Shown: positions 1-5,398 of the stretch, one piece after another
How the letters are laid out: each line of letters begins with the position of its first letter
Position numbering within the stretch: position 1 is the first letter of the stretch
Notes under the pieces: generated by a model
The model's input: the letters and a program-made list of their open reading frames with translations, nothing else
What the model was told of the DNA's origin: nothing
The model's database searches: none
Source of the DNA: CAYJEQ01 sp964370185
GTDB taxonomy: Bacteria > Bacillota > Clostridia > Oscillospirales > Ruminococcaceae
Assembly: GCA_964370185.1 (NCBI GenBank)
Contig: CAYJIJ010000103.1
Location: 1-5,456 of the forward strand
Length of the DNA: 5,456 nucleotides
Direction: 5' to 3'
Position numbers and translations under genes: made by a program

Positions 1-74
1 TTACAATAAAATAATTATAACATGTAAGAGACATAATACCAATAGAATATTATTGAGTGGATATTAATAATTCA

Positions 75-85
75 TGTAGGGGCGA
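75..85 (+). repeat. Truncated half-copy of the GTAGGGGC palindromic repeat
   Basis: TGTAGGGGCGA matches the outer arm of the palindromic repeats further along (on the opposite strand at 375-404 and 5270-5300). No matching second arm follows; the next bases are a T-run and GAGTGAAAAGTGAAG. It is probably a decayed or broken copy, although a chance match of this length is possible. Confidence 0.4.
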
Positions 86-116
86 TTTTTTGAGTGAAAA
101 GTGAAGAATTATTGAG

Positions 117-133
117 TTTCGCCGATGGCGAAA
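117..133. repeat. Small perfect palindrome, stem 7, triloop GAT
   Basis: TTTCGCC (117-123) and GGCGAAA (127-133) are perfect inverted repeats around a three-base loop. It sits directly before the 137-191 repeat and is probably part of the same dispersed unit. That unit may begin near 93, where AGTGAAA/AGTGAAG forms a short tandem duplication (93-106). No run of T follows the stem, so it is not a convincing terminator. Confidence 0.6.
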
Positions 134-136
134 TGG

Positions 137-191
137 ATTAAAGTTTTACTTAATTTTTTTTAAAAAATTATGGGGTATGGGGCAAAGCCAC
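137..191 (+). repeat. Left copy of a 55-bp dispersed repeat, inverted relative to 5399-5453
   Basis: Aligned without gaps to the reverse complement of 5399-5453, 47 of 55 bases agree by hand count. The first 14 (ATTAAAGTTTTACT) are identical. Inside is a 9-bp stem with a TT loop (151-159 with 162-170), then TGGGGTATGGGGCAAAGCC. The stem sequence differs between the two copies, but the differences are paired, so both still fold. This copy's final GGGGC...GCCAC hairpin is partly decayed, whereas the right copy's is perfect. It looks like a non-coding dispersed element; whether it is mobile cannot be judged from two copies. Confidence 0.75.
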
Positions 192-260
192 ATAATATAT
201 TTACGGTATCGCATAATTTATTGAGCAATTTTAGATTGTGCAGGGTCTGTGGTGGCATTT

Positions 261-289
261 GTAGGGTCACGGCTTGCCGTGACCGCTTG
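261..289 (+). repeat. GTAGGG palindromic repeat, TCACGG-core copy
   Basis: GTAGGG is followed by an 8-bp perfect stem, GGTCACGG (265-272) with CCGTGACC (277-284), around the loop CTTG. The outer GTAGGG matches other family members, but the stem core differs from theirs. A 20-base stretch just before it (236-255) recurs with three mismatches at 5211-5230, so the repeat and its surroundings are part of a shared mosaic. Confidence 0.65.
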
Positions 290-319
290 TGTGCAAGTGT
301 TTTTATGCTTTTGCAATAT

Positions 320-348
320 CCTCGGGCATGGCTCCACATTCCCGTAGG
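320..348 (-). repeat. Degenerate CCTCGGG palindromic repeat
   Basis: The segment begins CCTCGGGCATGGC and ends CCCGTAGG. The outer arms can pair (CCTCGGG with CCCG-T-AGG, one bulged T), while the interior is no longer a clean palindrome. The preceding TTTTGCAATAT resembles TTTTGCATAAT before the 5270-5300 copy, which supports common descent. It is in the opposite orientation to the copy at 261-289. Confidence 0.5.
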
Positions 349-374
349 TTTTGCAGAATTTTAAATATCCCACA

Positions 375-404
375 CCCTCGGGCAAGGCAAGCCTTGCCCC
401 TACA
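375..404 (-). repeat. GTAGGGGC/GCCCGAGG palindromic repeat, CAAGGC-core copy
   Basis: CCTCGGGCAAGGC followed by AA and GCCTTGCCCCTACA. GGGCAAGGC (380-388) and GCCTTGCCC (391-399) form a perfect 9-bp stem with a two-base loop. The outer ends CCTC and CTACA match the copy at 5270-5300 exactly, while the core differs. This is the cleanest member on the left side. Confidence 0.75.
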
Positions 405-472
405 TTAATATCACAGATTTTTGCACTACACAAAGATTTAAATTGCCGTGGGAAGTGTTGCCCCACATGGCA

Positions 473-507
473 TATTTGTATTATCTGCGTTGCAGATAAT
501 ACAAATA
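473..507. repeat. 16-bp perfect stem-loop just upstream of the murD promoter
   Basis: Bases 473-488 (TATTTGTATTATCTGC) are perfectly complementary to 492-507, with a GTT loop. The stem ends four bases before the putative -35 box at 512. No T-tract follows on the + strand, so it is not a classical intrinsic terminator for anything reading rightward. It could be a repeat element, a transcription-factor site, or a boundary between this transcription unit and its left neighbour. The core CTGC-GTT-GCAG resembles the GC-TTC-GC style of the small palindromes near the right end. Confidence 0.75.
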
Positions 508-511
508 ATCC

Positions 512-540
512 TTGTTAAATCATATCTATTATATTATAAT
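512..540 (+). promoter_or_regulatory. Sigma-A-type promoter for murD
   Basis: The -35 box is TTGTTA (512-517, four of six consensus bases) and the -10 box is a perfect TATAAT (535-540), with 17 bp between them. Transcription would start near 547, giving a leader of about 55 bases before the ATG at 603. This is the strongest promoter match in the window and fits murD being the first gene of its unit. Confidence 0.65.
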
Positions 541-602
541 AATGCTGACACTTACAATCAATATCTTATAAACTTGTCGCACGGCGGCGGATTGGAGCTA
601 TT

Positions 603-1988
603 ATGGGACTGCTTTCAGACTTTTTAAAAAAACATCGTGATAAAAAAATAGCCTTTTTAGGCATTGGCATAAGTCATATTGAGCTTATAAAACAAGCGGC
701 TAAAGAGGGTCTTTCGGTGACTGCCAGAGATCTGCGAACTGCCGAAAAATTAGGCACTACCGCCACAGAGCTTGCCTCACTCGGGGTGGAGCTTATTTTG
801 GGCGAAAACTATCTTAATAACCTTTGCGAAGATATAATATTTCGCACACCGGGCATGAGTTTTTACAAAGAGGAGCTTGTAAAAGCATCACAGAGGGGCG
901 CTATGATAACCTCTGAAACTGAGCTATTTTTTAAGCTTTGCCCCTGCAAAATAATAGGCATAACAGGCTCGGATGGCAAGACCACTACCACAAATGTTGT
1001 GGCGGAGTTTTTAAAGGCGTCGGGGTATAATGTGCATATGGGTGGAAATCTTGGAAAACCGCTCCTGCCAGAGATAGACAGCATTAATAAAGATGATTTT
1101 GCAGTGCTTGAGCTTTCAAGTTTTCAGCTAATTTCCTTTAAGACCTCACCGCATATAGGTGTGATTACCAATATTTCTCCAAACCACCTTGATATACATA
1201 AGGACATGGAGGAATACACCAAGGCTAAGGAAAATATAATCTCCTACCAAACCCCAACCGACATTTCAGTGCTAAATGAGGATAATCCCCCCACATATGC
1301 ACTTGCAGGGGCAACAAAGGCAATGCTCTGCGGTTTTTCTATAAAAAAAGAGGTGCAAAATGGGGCATTTCTATCGCAGGACGGCATGCTATGCCTTGCT
1401 AAAGATGGAAATATTACCCCAGTATTGCACAAAGACGAAGTGAAGCTTTTGGGCATGCACAATATAGAAAACCTCCTTGCGGCAATGGCGGCGACCAAAG
1501 GCTTAGTAGCACCTGAAAAAATGGCTGAGGTGGCTAAAAACTTCGGTGGAGTGGAGCATAGAATAGAATTTGTGAGGGAGCGTTTGGGAGTGCGTTGGTA
1601 CAACGACTCCATAGCCACAAGCCCCACACGCACAATTGCAGGCTTAAAAAGCTTTAACACACCGCTTGTGATAATAGCTGGCGGTTATGATAAAAATATC
1701 CCATTTCAGCCACTTGTCCCCCATCTAATACAAAGGGTGAAACTGCTCATACTAATGGGCAAAACTGCGGATAAAATAGCTTCGGCGCTCAAGGAGGATG
1801 AAAGCTATGGGGGCGACAATCCCAAACTCCTCTACGCCAAAGACATGGCGGAAGCGGTAAAACTTGCCGCTGAAAACACTGCCTGTGGCGATATAGTTTC
1901 CCTATCTCCTGCCTGCGCAAGCTTCGATACCTACCCGAATTTTGCCGAGCGTGGCAGGGATTATAAAGCCATCGTGAATGGGCTTTAA
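603..1988 (+). CDS. murD: UDP-N-acetylmuramoyl-L-alanine--D-glutamate ligase (MurD)
   Basis: This cytoplasmic Mur ligase uses ATP to add D-glutamate to UDP-MurNAc-L-alanine, the second amino acid of the peptidoglycan stem peptide. The 461-residue product has the three Mur ligase domains. An N-terminal nucleotide-sugar fold begins KKIAFLGIGIS (14-24). The central ATPase domain has the P-loop GITGSDGKTTTT (119-130), the MurD hallmark ELSSFQL (170-176), NHLD (194-197) and YTKAK (205-209), whose last lysine (K209) aligns with the carbamylated lysine of E. coli MurD. The C-terminal domain carries YNDSIATSPTRT (333-344), IAGGYDKN (358-365) and LSPACASFDTYPNFAERG (434-451). ELSSFQL and SPACASFD distinguish MurD from MurC, MurE and MurF. 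Length is normal for the family. The ATG at 603 is preceded by TGGAG (593-597) at a five-base spacing. None of its usual dcw-cluster partners (mraY, ftsW, murG) lies next to it here, so it is expressed separately. All expected motifs are present. Confidence 0.97.
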   Translation: MGLLSDFLKKHRDKKIAFLGIGISHIELIKQAAKEGLSVTARDLRTAEKLGTTATELASLGVELILGENYLNNLCEDIIFRTPGMSFYKEELVKASQRGAMITSETELFFKLCPCKIIGITGSDGKTTTTNVVAEFLKASGYNVHMGGNLGKPLLPEIDSINKDDFAVLELSSFQLISFKTSPHIGVITNISPNHLDIHKDMEEYTKAKENIISYQTPTDISVLNEDNPPTYALAGATKAMLCGFSIKKEVQNGAFLSQDGMLCLAKDGNITPVLHKDEVKLLGMHNIENLLAAMAATKGLVAPEKMAEVAKNFGGVEHRIEFVRERLGVRWYNDSIATSPTRTIAGLKSFNTPLVIIAGGYDKNIPFQPLVPHLIQRVKLLILMGKTADKIASALKEDESYGGDNPKLLYAKDMAEAVKLAAENTACGDIVSLSPACASFDTYPNFAERGRDYKAIVNGL

Positions 1989-2059
1989 GTCAGTATGCCT
2001 TTTATTTGCTATGGCAGTAGATATGTGATGAACTATCCCATAGCTAAAGATAATGGCAT

Positions 2060-2090
2060 TTGCAAAACACCTATAACCTTAAAATATAAA
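2060..2090 (+). promoter_or_regulatory. Weak candidate promoter for the first M42 gene
   Basis: TTGCAA (2060-2065) and TATAAA (2085-2090) lie 19 bp apart in the 162-base murD-M42 gap, which is long enough to hold a separate promoter. The spacing is longer than ideal, and such boxes occur by chance in AT-rich DNA. A short hairpin (TAAAGCAGT at 2087-2095 with ACTGC-A-TTTA at 2098-2107) overlaps the -10 region and could instead belong to the 3' end of the murD transcript. Readthrough from murD remains possible. Confidence 0.25.
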
Positions 2091-2150
2091 GCAGTACACT
2101 GCATTTAATAATATTTATGCCGAAACAAAGCGGCAGAACGGAGCGTTAAT

Positions 2151-3161
2151 ATGGATATTAAAAATATTTTGTTTAGACTGAGCGAGGCGAGTGGTGTCTC
2201 GGGGCTTGAGGACAGTGTTTCCGCCATAGCCGAAGAGATGCTCTCCCCCTATGGCAAGGTGGAAAGCACCATGCTTAAAAACCTCATTTGCAGGGTGAAA
2301 GAAGCTAAAGAGGGAAAACCCTACATCATACTTGTGGCACATATGGACGAAATTGGCATGATTGTTACAAATATAGATGAGCGTGGCTTTGTAAAAGTGT
2401 CCAATGTGGGTGGGATGGATCGCCACACACTACCCTCAGCACCAATGGTAATCCACGGCAGAAAAAAGGTGAATGCGATAGTTTGCTCCACCCCACCCCA
2501 TCTGCAAACAGGGGATAAAAAACTGCCCAAGGTGGACGAAATATACCTCGATACGGGATACTCAAAAGAAGAGATAGTAAAGCTTGTGGACAGGGGCGAT
2601 AGAGTTACGGTGAATATAAAGCCTGCCGAGCTTTTAAATGGACTTGTCACAGGAAAGGCGCTTGACGATAGAGCTTCCTGCGCTTCACTGCTCTATGCCT
2701 GCGAGCTCTTAAAGGGCGAAGAATACGACTGCGGTGTAAGCGTGGTGTTTTCCTCGATGGAGGAAGTGGGCTCACAGGGGGCAAAAACCGCCGCCGAGTA
2801 CCTCTCACCCACCCATGCAATAGCGGTGGATGTCGGCTTTGCGCACACCCCCGATGCCGACGAAGACAAATGCGGCAAGCTCTTTGCAGGGCCGATGGTT
2901 GGCATTGCCCCGATACTCAATCACGAAATGAGTAATAAACTTGTGCAAATTGCAAAGGATCTCGAAATGCCCTATCAGCTCGATGTTATGTCGGGCAGAA
3001 CGGGCACCGACTCCGACGATGTAGCCACAAGCGGCATAGGTGTAAAAACTGCACTTTTATCCATACCACAGAGATATATGCACTCGCCAGTGGAAACAGT
3101 GGCTATCGAAGATGTGAAAAACACTGGCAAGCTAATAGCTGAGTATATAAAGACACTTTAA
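2151..3161 (+). CDS. M42 family metallopeptidase (first of a tandem pair)
   Basis: This is a putative cytoplasmic aminopeptidase of the M42 family (relatives are often labelled FrvX, YpdE, TET aminopeptidase or, wrongly, endoglucanase). Known members build tetrahedral dodecamers that trim free peptides with a two-metal centre. Of 336 residues, a usual length, the expected metal-site motifs are all present: AHMDE (63-67; H64, D66), KALDDRA (169-175), the catalytic/ligand pair EE in SSMEEVGSQG (E204, E205), AVDVG (225-229; D227) and RYMHSPVE (308-315; H311). TGTDSDD (284-290) corresponds to the conserved GTDA-type stretch. There is no signal peptide or membrane segment. The ATG at 2151 follows GGAG (2140-2143) with a seven-base gap. 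A second M42 gene follows 91 bases downstream, and such tandem paralogues are common in Firmicutes. Exact residue specificity cannot be assigned from sequence. Confidence 0.93.
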   Translation: MDIKNILFRLSEASGVSGLEDSVSAIAEEMLSPYGKVESTMLKNLICRVKEAKEGKPYIILVAHMDEIGMIVTNIDERGFVKVSNVGGMDRHTLPSAPMVIHGRKKVNAIVCSTPPHLQTGDKKLPKVDEIYLDTGYSKEEIVKLVDRGDRVTVNIKPAELLNGLVTGKALDDRASCASLLYACELLKGEEYDCGVSVVFSSMEEVGSQGAKTAAEYLSPTHAIAVDVGFAHTPDADEDKCGKLFAGPMVGIAPILNHEMSNKLVQIAKDLEMPYQLDVMSGRTGTDSDDVATSGIGVKTALLSIPQRYMHSPVETVAIEDVKNTGKLIAEYIKTL

Positions 3162-3178
3162 TTTTAATAAAGTATAAT
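3150..3178 (+). promoter_or_regulatory. Candidate promoter for the second M42 gene
   Basis: AAGACA (3150-3155, four of six -35 consensus bases) lies 17 bp before a perfect TATAAT (3173-3178). The -35 box is within the last codons of the first M42 gene and the -10 just beyond its stop. Transcription would begin near 3185 and produce a leader of about 68 bases that includes the hairpin at 3208-3232. This would let the second M42 gene and the acetyltransferase be expressed apart from the first peptidase. Confidence 0.4.
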
Positions 3179-3207
3179 CGGGATGTAGACCAATTTACTC
3201 ATTAGCC

Positions 3208-3232
3208 AAAATAATTCCAAAGGGATTATTTT
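3208..3232 (+). promoter_or_regulatory. 11-bp hairpin in the leader of the second M42 gene
   Basis: AAAATAATTCC (3208-3218) pairs with GGGATTATTTT (3222-3232) around an AAA loop, with one G-U wobble. The stem ends seven bases before the Shine-Dalgarno AAGGAG (3240-3245). The only T-run lies inside the 3' arm, so it is at best a weak terminator. It could lower readthrough from the first M42 gene or protect the 5' end of a processed transcript. The complementarity is visible; the role is inferred. Confidence 0.5.
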
Positions 3233-3252
3233 AAACTGAAAGGAGCTTTAAC

Positions 3253-4272
3253 ATGATTGAAAATATTATAAAACTCTCCCTTATAAACGGAGTTTCAGGC
3301 AGGGAGGGAGCAGTTTGTGATTATATAGAAAACGCACTTTCGGGTGTTTGTGAAATGGAGAGGGACGCTTTAGGCAATCTCTTCGCATTTAAAAAAGGCA
3401 AGCGTGAAGCAAGGAAAAAAATCATGCTCACCGCCCATATGGACGAAGTGGGATTTATAGTTACCGCTGTAAAAGAGAATGGTATGCTTAAATTTTCCGC
3501 CTGTGGTGGGGTTGATTCCCGTGTTACCGTGGGTAGGAGGGTGACTGTTGGCGAAAATGCAGTACTTGGAGTAATCGGCACAAAGGCGGTGCACCAAAAG
3601 AGCGATAAAGAAAAGGAAGAAGTGCTATCTTTGGATAAGCTTTTTATCGACATTGGTGCAAAGGATAAAAAAGAAGCGCTCAACATGATAAACATAGGGG
3701 ACACTGCGGCATTTGAGGGGCAATATATAGAGCTTGGCGGAGATATGTTCACCGTAAAGGCACTTGACGATAGAGCGGGCTGTGGAATACTCATGGAGCT
3801 TTTAAAAGAATTTGATGAATTTGATATACACTGTGTTTTCACCGTGCAGGAAGAAACAGGCCTTGCAGGGGGCAAAGTGGCGGCAAACCGCTTAAAGCCC
3901 GATATCGGCATAGCTGTTGAAACCACCACCGCAGGCGATGTTGGTGGCACTAAATACGAAGAGCAGGTGTGCCGTGTGGGTGATGGCGGCGTGGTTTCCT
4001 TTATGGATAAGGGCACAATATACGATTACACACTTTACCGCACCATTATGGATAATGCAAAGGCGCAGTCGATACCTGCGCAGACTAAAGAGGGTGTGTA
4101 TGGAGGCAATGAATCAAGGGTTATGCAGGTTGCAGGCAATGGGGTGAAAGTAGCTGCCATTAGCATGCCTTGCAGATATCTTCACAGTGCCACCTGTCTG
4201 CTCAAAAAGCAGGACATAGAAAACACATTTAAATTAATAAAGTCTTCGCTAATAGCAGTGGAAGCGCTATGA
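3253..4272 (+). CDS. M42 family metallopeptidase (second, divergent paralogue)
   Basis: This 339-residue cytoplasmic metallopeptidase has the M42 layout. Metal-site motifs are AHMDEVGF (61-68; H62, D64), KALDDRAGCG (169-178), QEETGLAGG (199-207; E200, E201), AVETT (221-225; E223) and PCRYLHSATC (306-315; H311). A charged loop, AVHQKSDKEKEE (112-123), corresponds to the variable segment near the substrate entrance. Compared with the upstream paralogue, two acidic positions change from Asp to Glu: VDVG becomes VETT, and the TGTDSD region becomes GGNES (284-288). Asp or Glu at the former site is compatible with activity in this family, so it is probably a working enzyme of different specificity. 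The ATG at 3253 has a strong AAGGAG (3240-3245) at a seven-base spacing. Its last codons overlap the acetyltransferase start by ATGA, so the two proteins are likely made together. Confidence 0.92.
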   Translation: MIENIIKLSLINGVSGREGAVCDYIENALSGVCEMERDALGNLFAFKKGKREARKKIMLTAHMDEVGFIVTAVKENGMLKFSACGGVDSRVTVGRRVTVGENAVLGVIGTKAVHQKSDKEKEEVLSLDKLFIDIGAKDKKEALNMINIGDTAAFEGQYIELGGDMFTVKALDDRAGCGILMELLKEFDEFDIHCVFTVQEETGLAGGKVAANRLKPDIGIAVETTTAGDVGGTKYEEQVCRVGDGGVVSFMDKGTIYDYTLYRTIMDNAKAQSIPAQTKEGVYGGNESRVMQVAGNGVKVAAISMPCRYLHSATCLLKKQDIENTFKLIKSSLIAVEAL

Positions 4273-5042
4273 TAAAATTTACTCAGGATAAAAATGATAT
4301 CCTCTGGGCAGAGTCGCTTCAGCCGATTTTATGCAGTAGGATTTACACCCTTTTTAAAGCCTATAAAAACGATTTTCCGTTTTTTAAATGCTATACAATT
4401 TTAGACGAAGCAGGGAATATAATAGGGGTGCTTGGCATACAGGGTGGCTCAGCCTATCTTGTGGCATCGGAGTCCGCCGACCTCTATGAAACCGAACTAT
4501 TTCTCACTGCGACCCCCTTTATGAGCATTGAGGTGAACTACCCGATTAAAGCTTTTGTGAAAGGGCTATTAAAAAAAGAGGGCGTGGGGACATTTGTCAT
4601 GCGAAACACCTCCCCCACGGTACATATGAGCACCTCGGATACAATGATAGAAAAGGGTGTGCCAAAAGAGGTGTATTCACTAATCTGCAAATCCTTCCAC
4701 GACTTTGAGCAAAACAACCCCTACCCCTCATGGCTTTACGATACACATCGCAAGGTTGCCTGCGGTGCGGCTAATATCTATACATTAAAGGCGGAGGGCT
4801 TTTCAGCCGCTACGGGCGGATATTACAGCTCCACTCCCGAGATTGCACTTATTGCAAGCATTGCCACACATCCAGTATATCGTGGCAGGGGATATGCTTC
4901 GCAAATGCTTGCGTTTTTAGGGGAAAAGCTACATTCCGAGGGAAAAACTCCCCACCTCATAGCCGCAGAAGAAAGCCTAATAGGCTATTATGAAAAGCAA
5001 GGGTACGAGCTCTGCTCACCGACTGTGATATTTGAGGTTTAG
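4269..5042 (+). CDS. GNAT-family N-acetyltransferase
   Basis: This is a predicted acetyl-CoA-dependent acetyltransferase; its substrate is unknown. Of 257 residues, the C-terminal half carries the GNAT core: a beta strand EIALIASIATHPVYRGRGYA (191-210) containing the acetyl-CoA pyrophosphate-binding motif R205-G-R-G-Y-A210 (consensus Q/R-x-x-G-x-G/A), then helix SQMLAFLGEKL (211-221), and the motif-B region ESLIGYYEKQGYEL (235-248). The N-terminal half (about 1-130) lacks this motif, but CYTILDEAGNIIGVLGIQGG (41-60) looks like GNAT beta strands. The protein may therefore be a double-GNAT type with a degenerate first half, or have an N-terminal substrate domain. There is no signal peptide. The start overlaps the stop of the second M42 gene (ATGA, 4269-4272), with GGAAG (4260-4264) as a weak ribosome site inside that gene, which indicates translational coupling. 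FR47-like small-molecule or peptide N-acetylation is one possibility, but nothing here proves it. Confidence 0.85.
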   Translation: MIKFTQDKNDILWAESLQPILCSRIYTLFKAYKNDFPFFKCYTILDEAGNIIGVLGIQGGSAYLVASESADLYETELFLTATPFMSIEVNYPIKAFVKGLLKKEGVGTFVMRNTSPTVHMSTSDTMIEKGVPKEVYSLICKSFHDFEQNNPYPSWLYDTHRKVACGAANIYTLKAEGFSAATGGYYSSTPEIALIASIATHPVYRGRGYASQMLAFLGEKLHSEGKTPHLIAAEESLIGYYEKQGYELCSPTVIFEV

Positions 5043-5115
5043 GGGGAGATATAGATTTAAATACCCTGTGCCGCAGGCGCACCAAAGTCTTTAACCATTT
5101 TGCTCTATGAGCCTA

Positions 5116-5152
5116 ATATAAATAATCTCCACTCCACGCCGATTATTTATAT
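5116..5152. repeat. 12-bp perfect inverted repeat with 13-base loop
   Basis: ATATAAATAATC (5116-5127) is the reverse complement of GATTATTTATAT (5141-5152). The loop is TCCACTCCACGCC. It lies 73 bases after the acetyltransferase stop and directly abuts the palindromic repeat at 5153. It could be a transcript 3'-end stem-loop, but there is no T-tract after it. It could equally be part of the repeat mosaic. Confidence 0.55.
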
Positions 5153-5187
5153 CCTCGCAGGGGCGATTTATATGCCTTGCCCCTACA
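5153..5187 (-). repeat. GTAGGGGC-type palindromic repeat, rearranged copy
   Basis: The segment starts CCTCG and ends GCCTTGCCCCTACA like other members, but the left arm reads CAGGGGCGATTTATAT, so only AGGGGC (5159-5164) pairs with GCCCCT (5179-5184). It looks like a hybrid of two family members. The bases after CTACA (5188-5212) resemble those after the 5270-5300 copy, so the two share more than the palindrome. Confidence 0.55.
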
Positions 5188-5269
5188 ATGGGATTTCGTA
5201 TTATTTTGTATTGTGTATGGTCTGCGGTGGTGGGGTGGATTTTCCACATTGGTTTGGGTTTTGCATAAT

Positions 5270-5300
5270 CCTCGGGCGAACACACAGGTTCGCCCCTACA
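5270..5300 (-). repeat. GTAGGGGC/GCCCGAGG palindromic repeat, CGAAC-core copy
   Basis: CCTCGGGCGAAC, loop ACACAG, then GTTCGCCCCTACA. GGGCGAAC (5274-5281) and GTTCGCCC (5288-5295) form a perfect 8-bp stem. The outer ends are identical to the 375-404 copy, while the core and loop differ, showing fixed ends around a variable but always self-complementary centre. Confidence 0.75.
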
Positions 5301-5343
5301 ATTGGGTTTCTGTATTGTTTTGGATTTCCTAAACTCTCTGCTC

Positions 5344-5388
5344 TTTTGCTTCGCAAAATTTGCTATATTATCTTTTTAGGCTTCGCCT
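5344..5388. repeat. Two small palindromes with TTC triloops
   Basis: TTTTGC-TTC-GCAAAA (5344-5358) and AGGC-TTC-GCCT (5378-5388) are both perfect palindromes around the same three-base loop. GGGGC-TTT-GCCCC (5399-5411) follows in the same style. The shared GC-TTY-GC centre with differing arms suggests one repeated motif rather than independent hairpins. Confidence 0.6.
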
Positions 5389-5398
5389 TTTTATTTAT

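Noticed and set aside
261..404. Possible CRISPR array from repeated GTAGGG/CCTCGGG units
   Set aside because: Units are in both orientations, unequal in spacing and sequence, and palindromic throughout. There are no regular spacers and no cas genes.
170..466. Short open frames on both strands in the left flank (64 and 82 codons)
   Set aside because: They are composed largely of the palindromic repeats and their surroundings, with no convincing start signal or protein family.
547..602. Riboswitch or T-box in the murD leader
   Set aside because: The leader is only about 55 bases, too short for known classes, and shows no conserved motif or terminator alternative.
2008..2044. Inverted repeat GCTATGG...CCATAGC after murD
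   Set aside because: Only seven base pairs with a 23-base loop and no T-tract, so weak as a terminator and plausible by chance.
3321..4016. 231-codon open frame on the - strand opposite the second M42 gene
   Set aside because: It lies wholly inside a gene with all M42 motifs, its product is a Ser/Pro-rich composition typical of antisense frames, and it has no recognisable domain.
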